This document shows positions 1 through 8,382 of a stretch of 64,000 nucleotides of DNA, piece after piece (within the stretch, counting starts at the first letter, position 1; each line of letters begins with the position of its first letter). The DNA is from UBA4408 sp002389785 (GTDB taxonomy: Bacteria; Bacteroidota; Bacteroidia; UBA4408). Location: the NCBI GenBank assembly GCA_035438985.1, contig DAORJK010000002.1, forward strand, positions 62,001-126,000, given 5' to 3'. The translations under genes were made by a program, and so were the position numbers. The notes beneath the pieces were generated by a model. That model was not told the DNA's origin. It did not search any database and saw only the letters and a list, made by a program, of their open reading frames with translations.

Positions 1-433
1 AAAATTTATTGCCAAAACTGCTTTTACCCGGCACGCTACTTTGATTCATGTTTCGTGCTCCCATGATAATTGCTCCAGGATTATTTTCGATGGCTTCAAT
101 AAATTTAGGAAGGTCATCCGCGTTATGCTGTCCATCTGAGTCAATTGTAATGCAATAGGTATAACCAAGTTGCAAGGCAAAGTTAAATCCATTGCGTAGT
201 GCAACACCTTTGCCTTTATTGTGTTCATGAGTGAGTACCTTCAAAAAGCTAAATTTTTCAAGAATATGCGCTGTGTCATCCGTTGCCCCATCATTAATGA
301 CAACAATTTGAGTTGTGTAGGAAGCAACTGAACGTATTACATTTTCAAGGGTTGTAGCATTGTTGTAAGTTGGAATCATTACACAACAACCCAGTGCTTT
401 GCTACGTTCGGTAAACGAAAAATTATCCGGCAT
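1..433 (-). CDS. Glycosyltransferase family 2 (partial)
   Basis: This is the N-terminal 144 residues of a family 2 (GT-A fold) glycosyltransferase; the 3' end lies outside the window. Reading from the ATG at 433 gives MPDNFSFTERSKALGCCVMI, then PTYNNATTLENVI, VVINDGATDDT, HNKGKGVALRNGF and TIDSDGQHNADD. The last contains the DxD-type metal/nucleotide-sugar motif. This set resembles dolichol-phosphate-mannose/undecaprenyl-phosphate sugar transferases, which load a sugar onto a lipid carrier at the cytoplasmic membrane. The acceptor cannot be told because the C-terminal half is missing. It is divergent from purK, and a TACTTTTG -7 element lies 20 bp upstream. Confidence 0.88.
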   Translation of the reverse strand, partial: MPDNFSFTERSKALGCCVMIPTYNNATTLENVIRSVASYTTQIVVINDGATDDTAHILEKFSFLKVLTHEHNKGKGVALRNGFNFALQLGYTYCITIDSDGQHNADDLPKFIEAIENNPGAIIMGARNMNQSSVPGKSSFGNKF

Positions 434-452
434 AAAATACTTTATCAACCTT

Positions 453-460
453 CAAAAGTA
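453..460 (-). promoter_or_regulatory. -7 element of the glycosyltransferase gene
   Basis: On the minus strand this reads TACTTTTG, an exact match to the Bacteroidota sigma-A -7 consensus TAnnTTTG, about 20 bp before the ATG at 433. No TTG -33 element at the usual distance was found. It sits back to back with the purK promoter. Confidence 0.5.
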
Positions 461-475
461 AAACAAAATACAAAA

Positions 476-504
476 TTGATTCAGCTGAATAACATTTATA
501 TTTG
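476..504 (+). promoter_or_regulatory. purK promoter (TTG-N18-TATATTTG)
   Basis: TTG at 476-478 and TATATTTG at 497-504 are separated by 18 bp and match the Bacteroidota promoter consensus (-33 TTG, -7 TAnnTTTG). The -7 element ends only 4 bp before the purK ATG at 509, so transcription would begin at or next to the start codon. The TTG that could be read as an upstream start codon is better explained as the -33 element. Confidence 0.7.
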
Positions 505-508
505 CCAC

Positions 509-1654
509 ATGTTTAAAGCTAGCGATAAAAAAGTCAGATTAGGTATTCTTGGTGGAGGGCAGTTAGGCCGCATGCTTATTCAGGAAGCCATGAATCACAC
601 ACTTTCCATACACGTTATGGATCCCGATGAACAAGCTCCCTGTGCTGAATTTGCTACTGAATTTGTGCAGGGTAGTTTAACGGATTTTAATTCCGTGTAT
701 CAATTTGGTAAGCAAGTTGACCTGTTGACCATAGAAATAGAAAATGTTTCAGTCGAAGCGCTTGAACAACTTGAGGCCGAAGGACTTCAGGTGTTTCCGC
801 AACCTTCAGTTTTAAGGATGATTAAAGACAAGGGTCGTCAAAAATTATTTTATAAAGAGCACCACATACCAACTGCAGAATTTTTTCTGATTGATAATAA
901 AGAAGCATTGCTAGAACATGCTGTTCATTTTCCTTGTATGCAAAAATTGCGAACAGGTGGATACGATGGTCGTGGGGTAACAAAAATTGCCTCCTTATTA
1001 GATGTGAATTCCGCATTTGATGCACCATCTGTTCTCGAAAAATTAATTGATTTTGAAACTGAAATTGCAGTCATTGCTGCACGTAATTTAAGTGGTGAAA
1101 TAGCGATTTATCCGGCTGTTGAAATGAAGTTTAATGCGAGCGAAAACCTTGTTGAGTTTTTGTTTTCACCGGCAGCGGTAACTCCTGAGATTGAAAAAAG
1201 AGCGCAGGAAATTGCCAAACTTCTTGTGGAAAAAACGGGCATCGTAGGCTTATTGGCGGTCGAGTTTTTTGTTACCAAAAGCGGTGAAGTGCTGGTGAAT
1301 GAAATGGCACCACGACCTCACAACAGTGGGCATCAAACCATCGAAGGAAATTATACTTCGCAATATGCACAACATTTGCGTGCGATCTTAAATTTACCGC
1401 TTGGTTCAAGTACGTTGATTCAACCTTCGGTTATGATAAATTTATTAGGTGAGCCTGGATATGAGGGAACAGCTGTTTATGAAGGGCGTGAAGAGATTTT
1501 GAAAATTGAAGGTGTTTACCTTCATTTATATGGAAAGAAGAAAACTAAACCTTTTCGTAAAATGGGACATGTTACGGTGCTTCATCCATCCATGGAAAAA
1601 GCAAAAGAGACAGCTATTTTTGTGAAAAATAATTTGAAAGTGATTGCTGATTAA
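509..1654 (+). CDS. purK: N5-carboxyaminoimidazole ribonucleotide synthase PurK
   Basis: PurK is an ATP-grasp enzyme that carboxylates aminoimidazole ribonucleotide with ATP and bicarbonate in de novo purine synthesis; its product goes to PurE, encoded 23 bp downstream. The N-terminal nucleotide-binding loop GILGGGQLGRM is at residues 12-22, and the ATP-grasp C-terminal motif NEMAPRPHNSGH is present. The length of 381 aa is normal for the family. The start is set at the ATG at 509, because an in-frame TTG at 476 would add 11 residues absent from PurK proteins and coincides with the -33 promoter element. The transcript is probably leaderless or nearly so. Confidence 0.95.
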   Translation: MFKASDKKVRLGILGGGQLGRMLIQEAMNHTLSIHVMDPDEQAPCAEFATEFVQGSLTDFNSVYQFGKQVDLLTIEIENVSVEALEQLEAEGLQVFPQPSVLRMIKDKGRQKLFYKEHHIPTAEFFLIDNKEALLEHAVHFPCMQKLRTGGYDGRGVTKIASLLDVNSAFDAPSVLEKLIDFETEIAVIAARNLSGEIAIYPAVEMKFNASENLVEFLFSPAAVTPEIEKRAQEIAKLLVEKTGIVGLLAVEFFVTKSGEVLVNEMAPRPHNSGHQTIEGNYTSQYAQHLRAILNLPLGSSTLIQPSVMINLLGEPGYEGTAVYEGREEILKIEGVYLHLYGKKKTKPFRKMGHVTVLHPSMEKAKETAIFVKNNLKVIAD

Positions 1655-1677
1655 ATTAAATACGCTATTTTCAACCT

Positions 1678-2196
1678 ATGTTACAACCACTTGTAGGAAT
1701 AATAATGGGAAGCAGTTCTGATTTTACAATCATGAACGAAGCTGCGCAAATACTAGAAAAATTTGAAATTCCATTCGAAATAAGTATCGTATCGGCACAC
1801 CGAACTCCTCAGAAGATGATGGAATACGCTGCTAATGCGCATCTTCGAGGGTTGAAGGTGATTGTCGCCGGTGCCGGAGGCGCTGCACATTTACCCGGAA
1901 TGGTTGCTGCTGTTAGTCCGCTCCCGGTAGTGGGTGTACCGGTAAAATCAAGTAATAGCATTGATGGTTGGGACAGTATACTTTCGATTTTACAAATGCC
2001 TAACGGAGTGCCGGTTGCTACAGTTGCTTTAAATGCAGCTCAAAATGCCGGTATTATTGCAGCTCAAATTATTGGAACTTCTGATGAAACAGTACTTCAA
2101 AAAATACTCGCTTTTAAAGAAGAATTAAAAACCAAGGTAATGCGTTCAGAAGTGGAGTTAACTGACAAGGAATTTAAATTTCGTTTACACTCTTAA
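1678..2196 (+). CDS. purE: N5-carboxyaminoimidazole ribonucleotide mutase PurE
   Basis: PurE (class I) moves the carboxyl group of N5-CAIR from N5 to C4, giving CAIR in purine synthesis. The protein has the PurE signatures GSSSD (residues 11-15) and SAHRTP (39-44, with the catalytic His at 41), and the glycine-rich AGAGGAAHLPGM loop. At 172 aa it has the usual length of an octameric bacterial PurE. It directly follows purK, so the two-step CAIR route is complete in one transcription unit, which probably continues into the two envelope genes downstream. Confidence 0.96.
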   Translation: MLQPLVGIIMGSSSDFTIMNEAAQILEKFEIPFEISIVSAHRTPQKMMEYAANAHLRGLKVIVAGAGGAAHLPGMVAAVSPLPVVGVPVKSSNSIDGWDSILSILQMPNGVPVATVALNAAQNAGIIAAQIIGTSDETVLQKILAFKEELKTKVMRSEVELTDKEFKFRLHS

Positions 2197-2201
2197 TTTT
2201 C

Positions 2202-3026
2202 ATGTTCATGAAATCTGTAAAATGTTTTTTTATACTGATTGTTTTTTGGCAGCTGCAAACTTTTGCCTCCAACAATAATCTCCCCCTTGGTGCTCGTTCA
2301 GCAGCATTGGGTGGCGCAAGTGTTACCTTAAACGATTTGTGGAGTACACAAAATAACCAGGCAGGATTGGCACGTATAGATACCATCGAAATTGGAGTGT
2401 ATGCCGAACGGAAATTTATGTTGCCACAACTTGGTTATAATGCATTTTCCGGAGTTTTGCCAATTAAAGGAGGAACCTTTGGGTTGAGTTATTCGCGCTT
2501 TGGATACAATAAGTACAACGAAAATAAAATCGGTTTAGCGTTTGCAAAAAAATTAGGCGAAAATTTTTCTGCCGCTGTTCAACTCGATTATCTAAGTAAA
2601 TTTATTGGAGATAATTATGGAAAAAGTGGAACAATCGCAGCCGAATTTGGAGTGCAGGCAAAACTTGCAAAAGGGCTTTTTGTTGGGGCACACGTTTTTA
2701 ATCCCACCCGCGCTAAAAGTGCCGACTATAACAAGGAAAAAATTCCAACCATTATTAAAATAGGCGCGAATTATGTTTTTTCGGACAAAGTGTTTTGGGC
2801 TGTTGAAGCAGAAAAGGACATTAACTATAAACCCATTTTTAAAACCGGAATTGAATATCGAGTGATTCCACAGTTTTATTTACGCGCCGGAATTAGTACA
2901 CAGCCTACCCTTAGTTCGTTTGGATTTGGCTTACGTCTCAAACAAATTAACCTCGATGTGGCTGCTACTTATCATCAACAACTCGGATTTACTCCGCATT
3001 TAGGATTTAGCTACCGAATAAAGTAA
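2202..3026 (+). CDS. PorV/PorQ-like (UPF0164 type) outer-membrane protein
   Basis: This 274-aa exported protein has a signal peptide (hydrophobic stretch about residues 8-18, cleavage near TFAS) followed by the small-residue motif LGARSAALGGASVTLND. That motif is typical of the FadL-fold UPF0164/PorV/PorQ group of Bacteroidota. The rest alternates polar and aromatic residues as in a beta-barrel and ends GFSYRIK. PorV and PorQ members take part in T9SS cargo handling, but many paralogues have no known role, so a T9SS function is only an inference. It starts 5 bp after purE and 9 bp before the next gene. A second in-frame ATG lies two codons in (2208). Confidence 0.7.
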   Translation: MFMKSVKCFFILIVFWQLQTFASNNNLPLGARSAALGGASVTLNDLWSTQNNQAGLARIDTIEIGVYAERKFMLPQLGYNAFSGVLPIKGGTFGLSYSRFGYNKYNENKIGLAFAKKLGENFSAAVQLDYLSKFIGDNYGKSGTIAAEFGVQAKLAKGLFVGAHVFNPTRAKSADYNKEKIPTIIKIGANYVFSDKVFWAVEAEKDINYKPIFKTGIEYRVIPQFYLRAGISTQPTLSSFGFGLRLKQINLDVAATYHQQLGFTPHLGFSYRIK

Positions 3027-3035
3027 GTTCATCGC

Positions 3036-5156
3036 ATGAAAAATGGCTACTCATTTGTAATAGGTGTACTTCTACTTGTAACCTTTTTGGTTGTTCCTAC
3101 TTTGCTCTATTCACAGGAAAGAGAGACCAAGCAAGACATTCAGCAAAAAATAGAAAATGCTGCTGAAAATGCCGATAATGAAGAAACCGATTTTACCATC
3201 TTGCTGGAAGAATTACAGTATTATATTCAACATCCAATAAATCTTAATTATACCGACAGAGAAGAGCTATTACGTTTGGAGTTGCTGAGCGATTTACAAA
3301 TAAATTATTTATTAAAACACATCGAAAAAAATGGAAAGCTCATGACCATTTACGAGCTTCAAGCAATTGAATCATTTGACCTGGATGTGATAAACAAAAT
3401 ACTTCCTTACGTAAAAGTTGAGAATAATTTTGATAACCCACACGTGAGCATGAAAGAAATTTTTAAGTATGGAAAATTTCAGTTTGTTTCACGCTATCAG
3501 CAGGTAATAGAACAACAGTTAGGATATTTTGCTGCAACTTTTTTAACCGATAGTATGAAATTGGAATCTCCTAATTCATATTATTTAGGACCTCAGTATA
3601 AATTATATGAACGATTAAATTTTGTGTATACCAACAAAATTAATTTTGGTGTAGTTGCCGAAAAAGACCCCGGTGAAGAATTTTTTAAGGGCACTCAAAA
3701 AAATGGATTTGATTTTTATTCTGCGCATTTATTCCTAAAAAAGTTTGGCAAATTAAAAGCCCTGGCAATTGGTGATTACCAGGCACAATTTGGACAAGGC
3801 TTAACTTTTTGGAGTGGATTAGCTTATGGAAAAACTGCCGATCCTACGGCAATTAAGCGAAGCGCAAGAGGCTTGAGTGCATATAATTCGGTAGATGAAA
3901 ATTTATTTTTGCGAGGAGGAGGTGCCACTGTAGCTTTAAAAAAATTAGAACTAACTGTTTTTGGCAGCGTAAAAAAAATTGATGCAAACATTACCAGTTT
4001 GGATACAGCCAATAATTCGGCCGAAGAGTTTAGTTCGTTTCAAACTTCCGGCCTCCATCGTACCAAAGCTGAAGTTGCCGATAAGGATGGAATTACCGAA
4101 CAAATTATGGGTGGGAACATTTCCTACGTCTCATCTAAGTTTTCGCTTGGTTTTACCGGTGTAAAAACGGATTATAAAGCCAAGTTAAATCGCAACTTAA
4201 GCACTTACAACAAATTTGATTTTAATAAAAATCACAACTTAAATTTAGGTGCAGATTACATGTATTTATGGCGTAATTTTACTTTATTCGGCGAAGTTTC
4301 GAGAAGTGAAAATGGTGGAATGGCATATTTAAACGGTGCTTTAATAAATTTAGATCAGCGTTTTTCGGTTTCAGTTTTTCATCGCAATTATGCAAAAGAT
4401 TTTCACTTTGCAAAGTCTGCTGCATTTGGTGAGAATTACAACAACAGCAACGAAAAAGGCTTGTTTATTGGTGCCAATGCAAAAATACTTCCCAAGTTTG
4501 TACTCGCAGGCTATTTCGATAGTTTTACTTTTCCATGGTTAAAATATCAGGTTAGTGCTCCATCGCATGGATTCGATTATTTTGCGCAATTAAATTATAC
4601 ACCAAGCAAAATGATTGATATGTACTTTCGGGTACGAACAAAATTAAAACCGGTAAATACTCCTGAGGTGGTTGATCGCATAGATTATTTAGTAGATGCC
4701 TATCGCACCAATTATCGTTTTAATATATCCTATGCTGCAAACAGCGAATGGAAATTTGCCAATAGAGTTGAATTAATTACTTACAAAAAGGGAGATGCAG
4801 CTACCAGCAATGGTTATCTATTTTTTCAAGATATTAAATACAAGCCTCGCGGTTTAAAGCTGTCGCTGATAGGGCGCTATATGTTGTTTCAAACCGAGTC
4901 GTTTGATGCCAGGGTATATACTTATGAAAATGATGTAATGTATGCGAATTCGATTCCATTTTTTTCGGGCAAGGGAAGTCGATTTTTTGCTTTAGTAAAT
5001 TACGAAGTAAATCGCAACATTGAGCTTTGGGTACGCTATGCTCAAACTTATTTCACTAACCCGAACGTGTTTGTTATTACTAATTCAGGAAGTTTGGATA
5101 CCGTAATTGGAAATAAAAAATCAGAAATAAAAGTGCAAGTTCGTATTAGCTTTTAA
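3036..5156 (+). CDS. Helix-hairpin-helix plus outer-membrane beta-barrel protein
   Basis: This 706-aa exported protein has a signal segment at about residues 8-25 and an acidic linker (ENADNEETDF). A region at about 55-130 looks like paired helix-hairpin-helix motifs (YTDREELLRLELLSDLQ, LMTIYELQAIESFD). About 500 residues of predicted beta-barrel strands follow, ending KVQVRISF with the terminal aromatic typical of outer-membrane proteins. ComEA-like HhH domains joined to a barrel are seen in Bacteroidota, often next to a PorV-like gene as here. Its function is not established; DNA binding by the HhH part at the envelope is possible but unproven. Confidence 0.7.
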   Translation: MKNGYSFVIGVLLLVTFLVVPTLLYSQERETKQDIQQKIENAAENADNEETDFTILLEELQYYIQHPINLNYTDREELLRLELLSDLQINYLLKHIEKNGKLMTIYELQAIESFDLDVINKILPYVKVENNFDNPHVSMKEIFKYGKFQFVSRYQQVIEQQLGYFAATFLTDSMKLESPNSYYLGPQYKLYERLNFVYTNKINFGVVAEKDPGEEFFKGTQKNGFDFYSAHLFLKKFGKLKALAIGDYQAQFGQGLTFWSGLAYGKTADPTAIKRSARGLSAYNSVDENLFLRGGGATVALKKLELTVFGSVKKIDANITSLDTANNSAEEFSSFQTSGLHRTKAEVADKDGITEQIMGGNISYVSSKFSLGFTGVKTDYKAKLNRNLSTYNKFDFNKNHNLNLGADYMYLWRNFTLFGEVSRSENGGMAYLNGALINLDQRFSVSVFHRNYAKDFHFAKSAAFGENYNNSNEKGLFIGANAKILPKFVLAGYFDSFTFPWLKYQVSAPSHGFDYFAQLNYTPSKMIDMYFRVRTKLKPVNTPEVVDRIDYLVDAYRTNYRFNISYAANSEWKFANRVELITYKKGDAATSNGYLFFQDIKYKPRGLKLSLIGRYMLFQTESFDARVYTYENDVMYANSIPFFSGKGSRFFALVNYEVNRNIELWVRYAQTYFTNPNVFVITNSGSLDTVIGNKKSEIKVQVRISF

Positions 5157-5215
5157 TTGGAAACAGGGCTATTTCAAACCTGAAATTTTAAAACTGTACG
5201 GCATTCAACAGCGGC

Positions 5216-6460
5216 TTATTTTATTACAAACCCAACCGATTTTAGATCGTCCCAAAAGTGAGGATACGATTTTACAACCACTTCAGGATTTTCAATAGAA
5301 ACGCTATCAAACAACATCGATAATGGCGCTAAGCACATTGCCATTCGATGGTCATCATAAGTTTTAAACACAGCAGTTGGCGGATGAATGGATTTTTTAA
5401 TTTTTGGAATCAACAAATTGCCAATATCCAAATCAATGGCTTCAACACCAATTTTTTTCAGTTCGGCTATCAAAGCTTTAATACGATCGGTTTCTTTAAT
5501 GCGCAGCGTGCGTAAGCCATATAATTCGGCATATATTTCTTTAGCTGCATAAGTAACTGCCAATGTTTGAGCAATATCGGGCGTTTGTAACAATTCTATG
5601 TGAATATTATCGACCGGTACATGGATTGGTTTTTTACTTAATTTTATTCCTCCTTCAAGAAATGTAGTTTCAACACCTAATGGTTGGTAGTATTCAACCA
5701 GCGAACAATCTCCTTGTAAACTTTCTTTTTTAAGGCCCCACATACAAAAATCAACCTCTTTGGCAAAGGCTGCAATTTGAAACCAATATGATGCAGAACT
5801 CCAGTCGCCTTCAATAACATAACTATCAGTTTTTGTATAGGAATAAGACTGAGGTGCAATCTCAATTTCAGCATTTTTCCAAGAGCTTTTCACACCAAAT
5901 CGTTCCATCATTTTAAGGGTCATCAATAGGTAGGGCTTAGAAATAATTTCCCCACTTAATTTTATTATTAATCCCTGCGGCAGAGTAGGAGCAATCATTG
6001 CCAATGCTGATAAATACTGACTACTCATGCTACCGTCAATAACTATACTTCCACCAGACAATTTTGCCCCTTCAATTTTTAAAGGAGGATAACCTTCTTT
6101 TTCAAGATAGGTGATATTGGCTCCCAACTTCCTAAGAGCTTCAACTAATAACGCAAGTGGACGCTCTTTCATTCGCGCACTTCCTGTTAAGGTTCTTGTT
6201 CCCGGAATACCTGCAAAATAGGCCGTTAAAAAGCGCATAGCAGTTCCCGATGGTCCTACGTCAAAATAATTTTCTTGATGGCAGTTTTCGAGAATGTCTT
6301 TCAAGACTATCGTATCTTTAGCATCTGAAAGATTGGCAATCGTAAATTTTTGTTGACTTAAAGCCTGAATCAAAAGTGCTCGGTTGCTTTCACTTTTAGA
6401 TGATGGTAAATGAACTTCGCCAATCAGACTTTTGGGTGATTTAGAAATGGTATATATCAT
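5216..6460 (-). CDS. aroA: 3-phosphoshikimate 1-carboxyvinyltransferase AroA
   Basis: AroA (EPSP synthase) transfers enolpyruvyl from phosphoenolpyruvate to shikimate-3-phosphate, the sixth step of the shikimate pathway. The 414-aa protein shows the substrate-binding KSESNRALL motif (residues 22-30), GPSGTAMRFL in the first lobe, KETDRIKAL, and the C-terminal DDHRMAM signature. These cover both lobes, so the gene is complete. Its ATG overlaps the aroB stop by 4 bp (ATGA), which implies translational coupling. It ends 59 bp from the convergent HhH/barrel gene, with no clear terminator hairpin between them. Confidence 0.95.
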   Translation of the reverse strand: MIYTISKSPKSLIGEVHLPSSKSESNRALLIQALSQQKFTIANLSDAKDTIVLKDILENCHQENYFDVGPSGTAMRFLTAYFAGIPGTRTLTGSARMKERPLALLVEALRKLGANITYLEKEGYPPLKIEGAKLSGGSIVIDGSMSSQYLSALAMIAPTLPQGLIIKLSGEIISKPYLLMTLKMMERFGVKSSWKNAEIEIAPQSYSYTKTDSYVIEGDWSSASYWFQIAAFAKEVDFCMWGLKKESLQGDCSLVEYYQPLGVETTFLEGGIKLSKKPIHVPVDNIHIELLQTPDIAQTLAVTYAAKEIYAELYGLRTLRIKETDRIKALIAELKKIGVEAIDLDIGNLLIPKIKKSIHPPTAVFKTYDDHRMAMCLAPLSMLFDSVSIENPEVVVKSYPHFWDDLKSVGFVIK

Positions 6461-7539
6461 CCACGCAGTTTTCGGTAAAATTCAAACGATTCATTAATTA
6501 GTTCGCTTGAACTTGTACAATTGATTTTACATTTTCCTATTTCAGTAAGCAACGAAAAATTGATAGTTGTGTCCTGATTTTTCTTGTCGTTACGCATAAA
6601 GTCAAGTAAGGTTGCAAAATCAGCTCGCTTAATTTTATATACCGGTAAATCAGCGATTAAATACTGAATTATTTCGTTGAATTGTTTTTTAGGTAATCCT
6701 GCTATTTTATGCGATAGATAGGTTTCGCATAGCATTCCAATTCGTATTGCTTCTCCATGTAGCAATGAATTTTTATCTTTTTGTAAGGATAAACTTTCAA
6801 TCGCATGACCAACTGTATGTCCAAAATTTAAAATTTTACGCAAGTTATTTTCTTCAAAATCCTGCTTCACCACCTGATTTTTAATGCGAATGCTTTTTTC
6901 GATATAGGGAGAAACTGTGTTCGCAGCAAGTGAATATTTTTTGATCAATTTCCATAAAGCATCGTCAGCAATGAGTGCGTGTTTTATAACTTCTGCAAAT
7001 CCCGATCTTAACTGCCTTTCAGGTAGTGTTGTATTAAAAGCAGGATAAACAAATACAGCTTTAGGGTTCGAAAATAGGCCAATCATATTTTTATGTGAAT
7101 GTAAATCTATGCCAACTTTGCCCCCTATTGATGCATCAACTTGAGAAAGCAAAGTGGTTGGAAAATTTACAAAATCAATTCCGCGTTTGTAGGTACTTGC
7201 AACAAATCCTCCTAAATCGCAAATTACTCCACCACCTAAATTAATCAGTAAAGTTTTTCTATCCGCCTTTACGTGGCTAAGTTGTTCCCATATTTTAATA
7301 CAAGTGTTGATGTTTTTATTCTGCTCACCACTTTCAATTTCGATAAATAAAGCGTTTTTTAAAAAATCTATTTCAATGAGTAGTGGGGATAAACAGTGTT
7401 TACTGGTGTTTTCATCCAACAATACAACAAAACTGGAATAACTTTTTTTGATGTTCGAAAAAAAATCATTGGTTAACTCGTAAAAATTGGAACTAAAAAA
7501 AGCTGAATAGCCCGTAGATTTAAATTCAGGTGCTCTCAA
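6457..7539 (-). CDS. aroB: 3-dehydroquinate synthase AroB
   Basis: AroB converts DAHP to 3-dehydroquinate, the second step of the shikimate pathway, using NAD+ and a divalent metal. The 360-aa protein contains the NAD-binding GGGVICDLGGF motif, FPTTLLSQVDASIGGKVGID, and metal-ligand regions around NFGHTVGHAIES and LLHGEAIRIGM. No ATG precedes the conserved body. The likely start is TTG at 7539 (TTG AGA GCA CCT), which gives a normal N-terminus. It forms a two-gene operon with aroA. Confidence 0.93.
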   Translation of the reverse strand: MRAPEFKSTGYSAFFSSNFYELTNDFFSNIKKSYSSFVVLLDENTSKHCLSPLLIEIDFLKNALFIEIESGEQNKNINTCIKIWEQLSHVKADRKTLLINLGGGVICDLGGFVASTYKRGIDFVNFPTTLLSQVDASIGGKVGIDLHSHKNMIGLFSNPKAVFVYPAFNTTLPERQLRSGFAEVIKHALIADDALWKLIKKYSLAANTVSPYIEKSIRIKNQVVKQDFEENNLRKILNFGHTVGHAIESLSLQKDKNSLLHGEAIRIGMLCETYLSHKIAGLPKKQFNEIIQYLIADLPVYKIKRADFATLLDFMRNDKKNQDTTINFSLLTEIGKCKINCTSSSELINESFEFYRKLRG

Positions 7540-7730
7540 GGTGTCGATTTTGGCTACAAAGAAACAAAATTCTTTAGTAGTAAACAGTTCATTGATTAAC
7601 TTTTAGGAGGCAAGAATTAAAGAAGCTGCGACTTTTAAATTGCTGCAAATCTTTTATTAACAAGGTAATTTGAACCGATACAGTTTGACCAACGCCATCC
7701 TTTGTTAAACCTCACTTACACTTGAAAAGT

Positions 7731-7747
7731 AGGTAATAATATTACCT
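7731..7747. repeat. Perfect inverted repeat, possible operator
   Basis: The sequence is AGGTAATA-A-TATTACCT, two 8-bp arms around a single base, in the divergent region about 100 bp before the small secreted-protein gene. The short, symmetric, AT-rich form is what a dimeric regulator would bind. It lies just upstream of the -7 element at 7782. No regulator gene is adjacent, so the operator role is an inference. Confidence 0.4.
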
Positions 7748-7781
7748 ATATTTTGTGACTAATTTCAGATTATCCTCTGCG

Positions 7782-7789
7782 TATTTTTG
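7782..7789 (+). promoter_or_regulatory. -7 element for the 7848-14526 pair
   Basis: TATTTTTG matches TAnnTTTG and lies 58 bp before the ATG at 7848. The nearest upstream TTG (7753-7755) is 26 bp away, longer than usual, so only the -7 half is well supported. Confidence 0.4.
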
Positions 7790-7847
7790 CTAATATTGTG
7801 GCTATTCCAAGTAAATAACAACATCCTTTCAAACTCACTTTAATCTC

Positions 7848-8363
7848 ATGATGAATTCAAGAAAAACTAAGTTAAGTATCGTACTATCAATTTTCTGTTT
7901 TTTAGTACTAAATGCAGCAATTTCAGATGCTCAAGTAACCACAACAACTAAGCAAGACTATAAAAACAATCCTGTTTGGATTAGTATGATGAATGATCCA
8001 AATGCAAATTATTACGAAACAGTTAAAGCATTTAAAGAATTTTTTACCGATAGATTTCTCCCTGAAGAGCCATGGGATAGAGCTCAAGAAGGAGGTGACC
8101 CATTTGAAAAGGAAGTTGGTTTGGAAGAAGAAGACGGTAGCGGAAAGAAAAGTGCGAATGAATTGAAAAGAGAAAGTTATAAGCAAAACCCCAATGAACC
8201 TAATTATGCTGAAGAAGTACGTGCTTTTAAAGGTTGGTTTTACAGCACTAAACCATGGGTACAAAGCGATGGTAGCATCTTGAGTCCTGCTCAACAACAG
8301 CTTATTATTGAAAAGCAAAAAAATGAGTTGAAAGAAGCGGAAAAAACTAACAACAAAAAATAA
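7848..8363 (+). CDS. Small secreted protein with a duplicated FKxFF motif
   Basis: This 171-aa protein belongs to no family I recognise. It has a signal peptide (hydrophobic core about residues 10-25, cleavage after SDAQ). The mature part carries two copies of one motif: DPNANYYETVKAFKEFF with EEPW (about 50-76), and NEPNYAEEVRAFKGWF with TKPW (about 116-137). An acidic low-complexity linker joins them, and the tail is rich in Lys and Glu. It begins 20 bp before the giant T9SS cargo gene and is probably co-transcribed with it, so a helper or partner role is possible. ATG at 7848 or the adjacent ATG at 7851 could start it. Confidence 0.6.
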   Translation: MMNSRKTKLSIVLSIFCFLVLNAAISDAQVTTTTKQDYKNNPVWISMMNDPNANYYETVKAFKEFFTDRFLPEEPWDRAQEGGDPFEKEVGLEEEDGSGKKSANELKRESYKQNPNEPNYAEEVRAFKGWFYSTKPWVQSDGSILSPAQQQLIIEKQKNELKEAEKTNNKK

Positions 8364-8382
8364 TCACAACAACCTTATTTAT

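Larger units (their letters stand above)
7540..7847. other. Divergent intergenic region, aroB / secreted-protein cluster
   Basis: This 308-bp non-coding stretch lies between divergent genes. It holds a perfect 8-bp inverted repeat at 7731-7747 and a TATTTTTG -7 element at 7782-7789. No convincing small gene was found in it. Confidence 0.6.

Noticed and set aside
7753..7789. Full TTG plus -7 promoter for the 7848 gene
   Set aside because: The TTG lies 26 bp from the -7 element, outside the usual spacing, so only the -7 half was kept.
7923..8318. 131-codon open frame on the - strand opposite the 171-aa secreted protein
   Set aside because: It lies fully antisense to the gene at 7848-8363, which has a signal peptide and sensible composition. 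The antisense translation is Phe-rich and lacks a start context.
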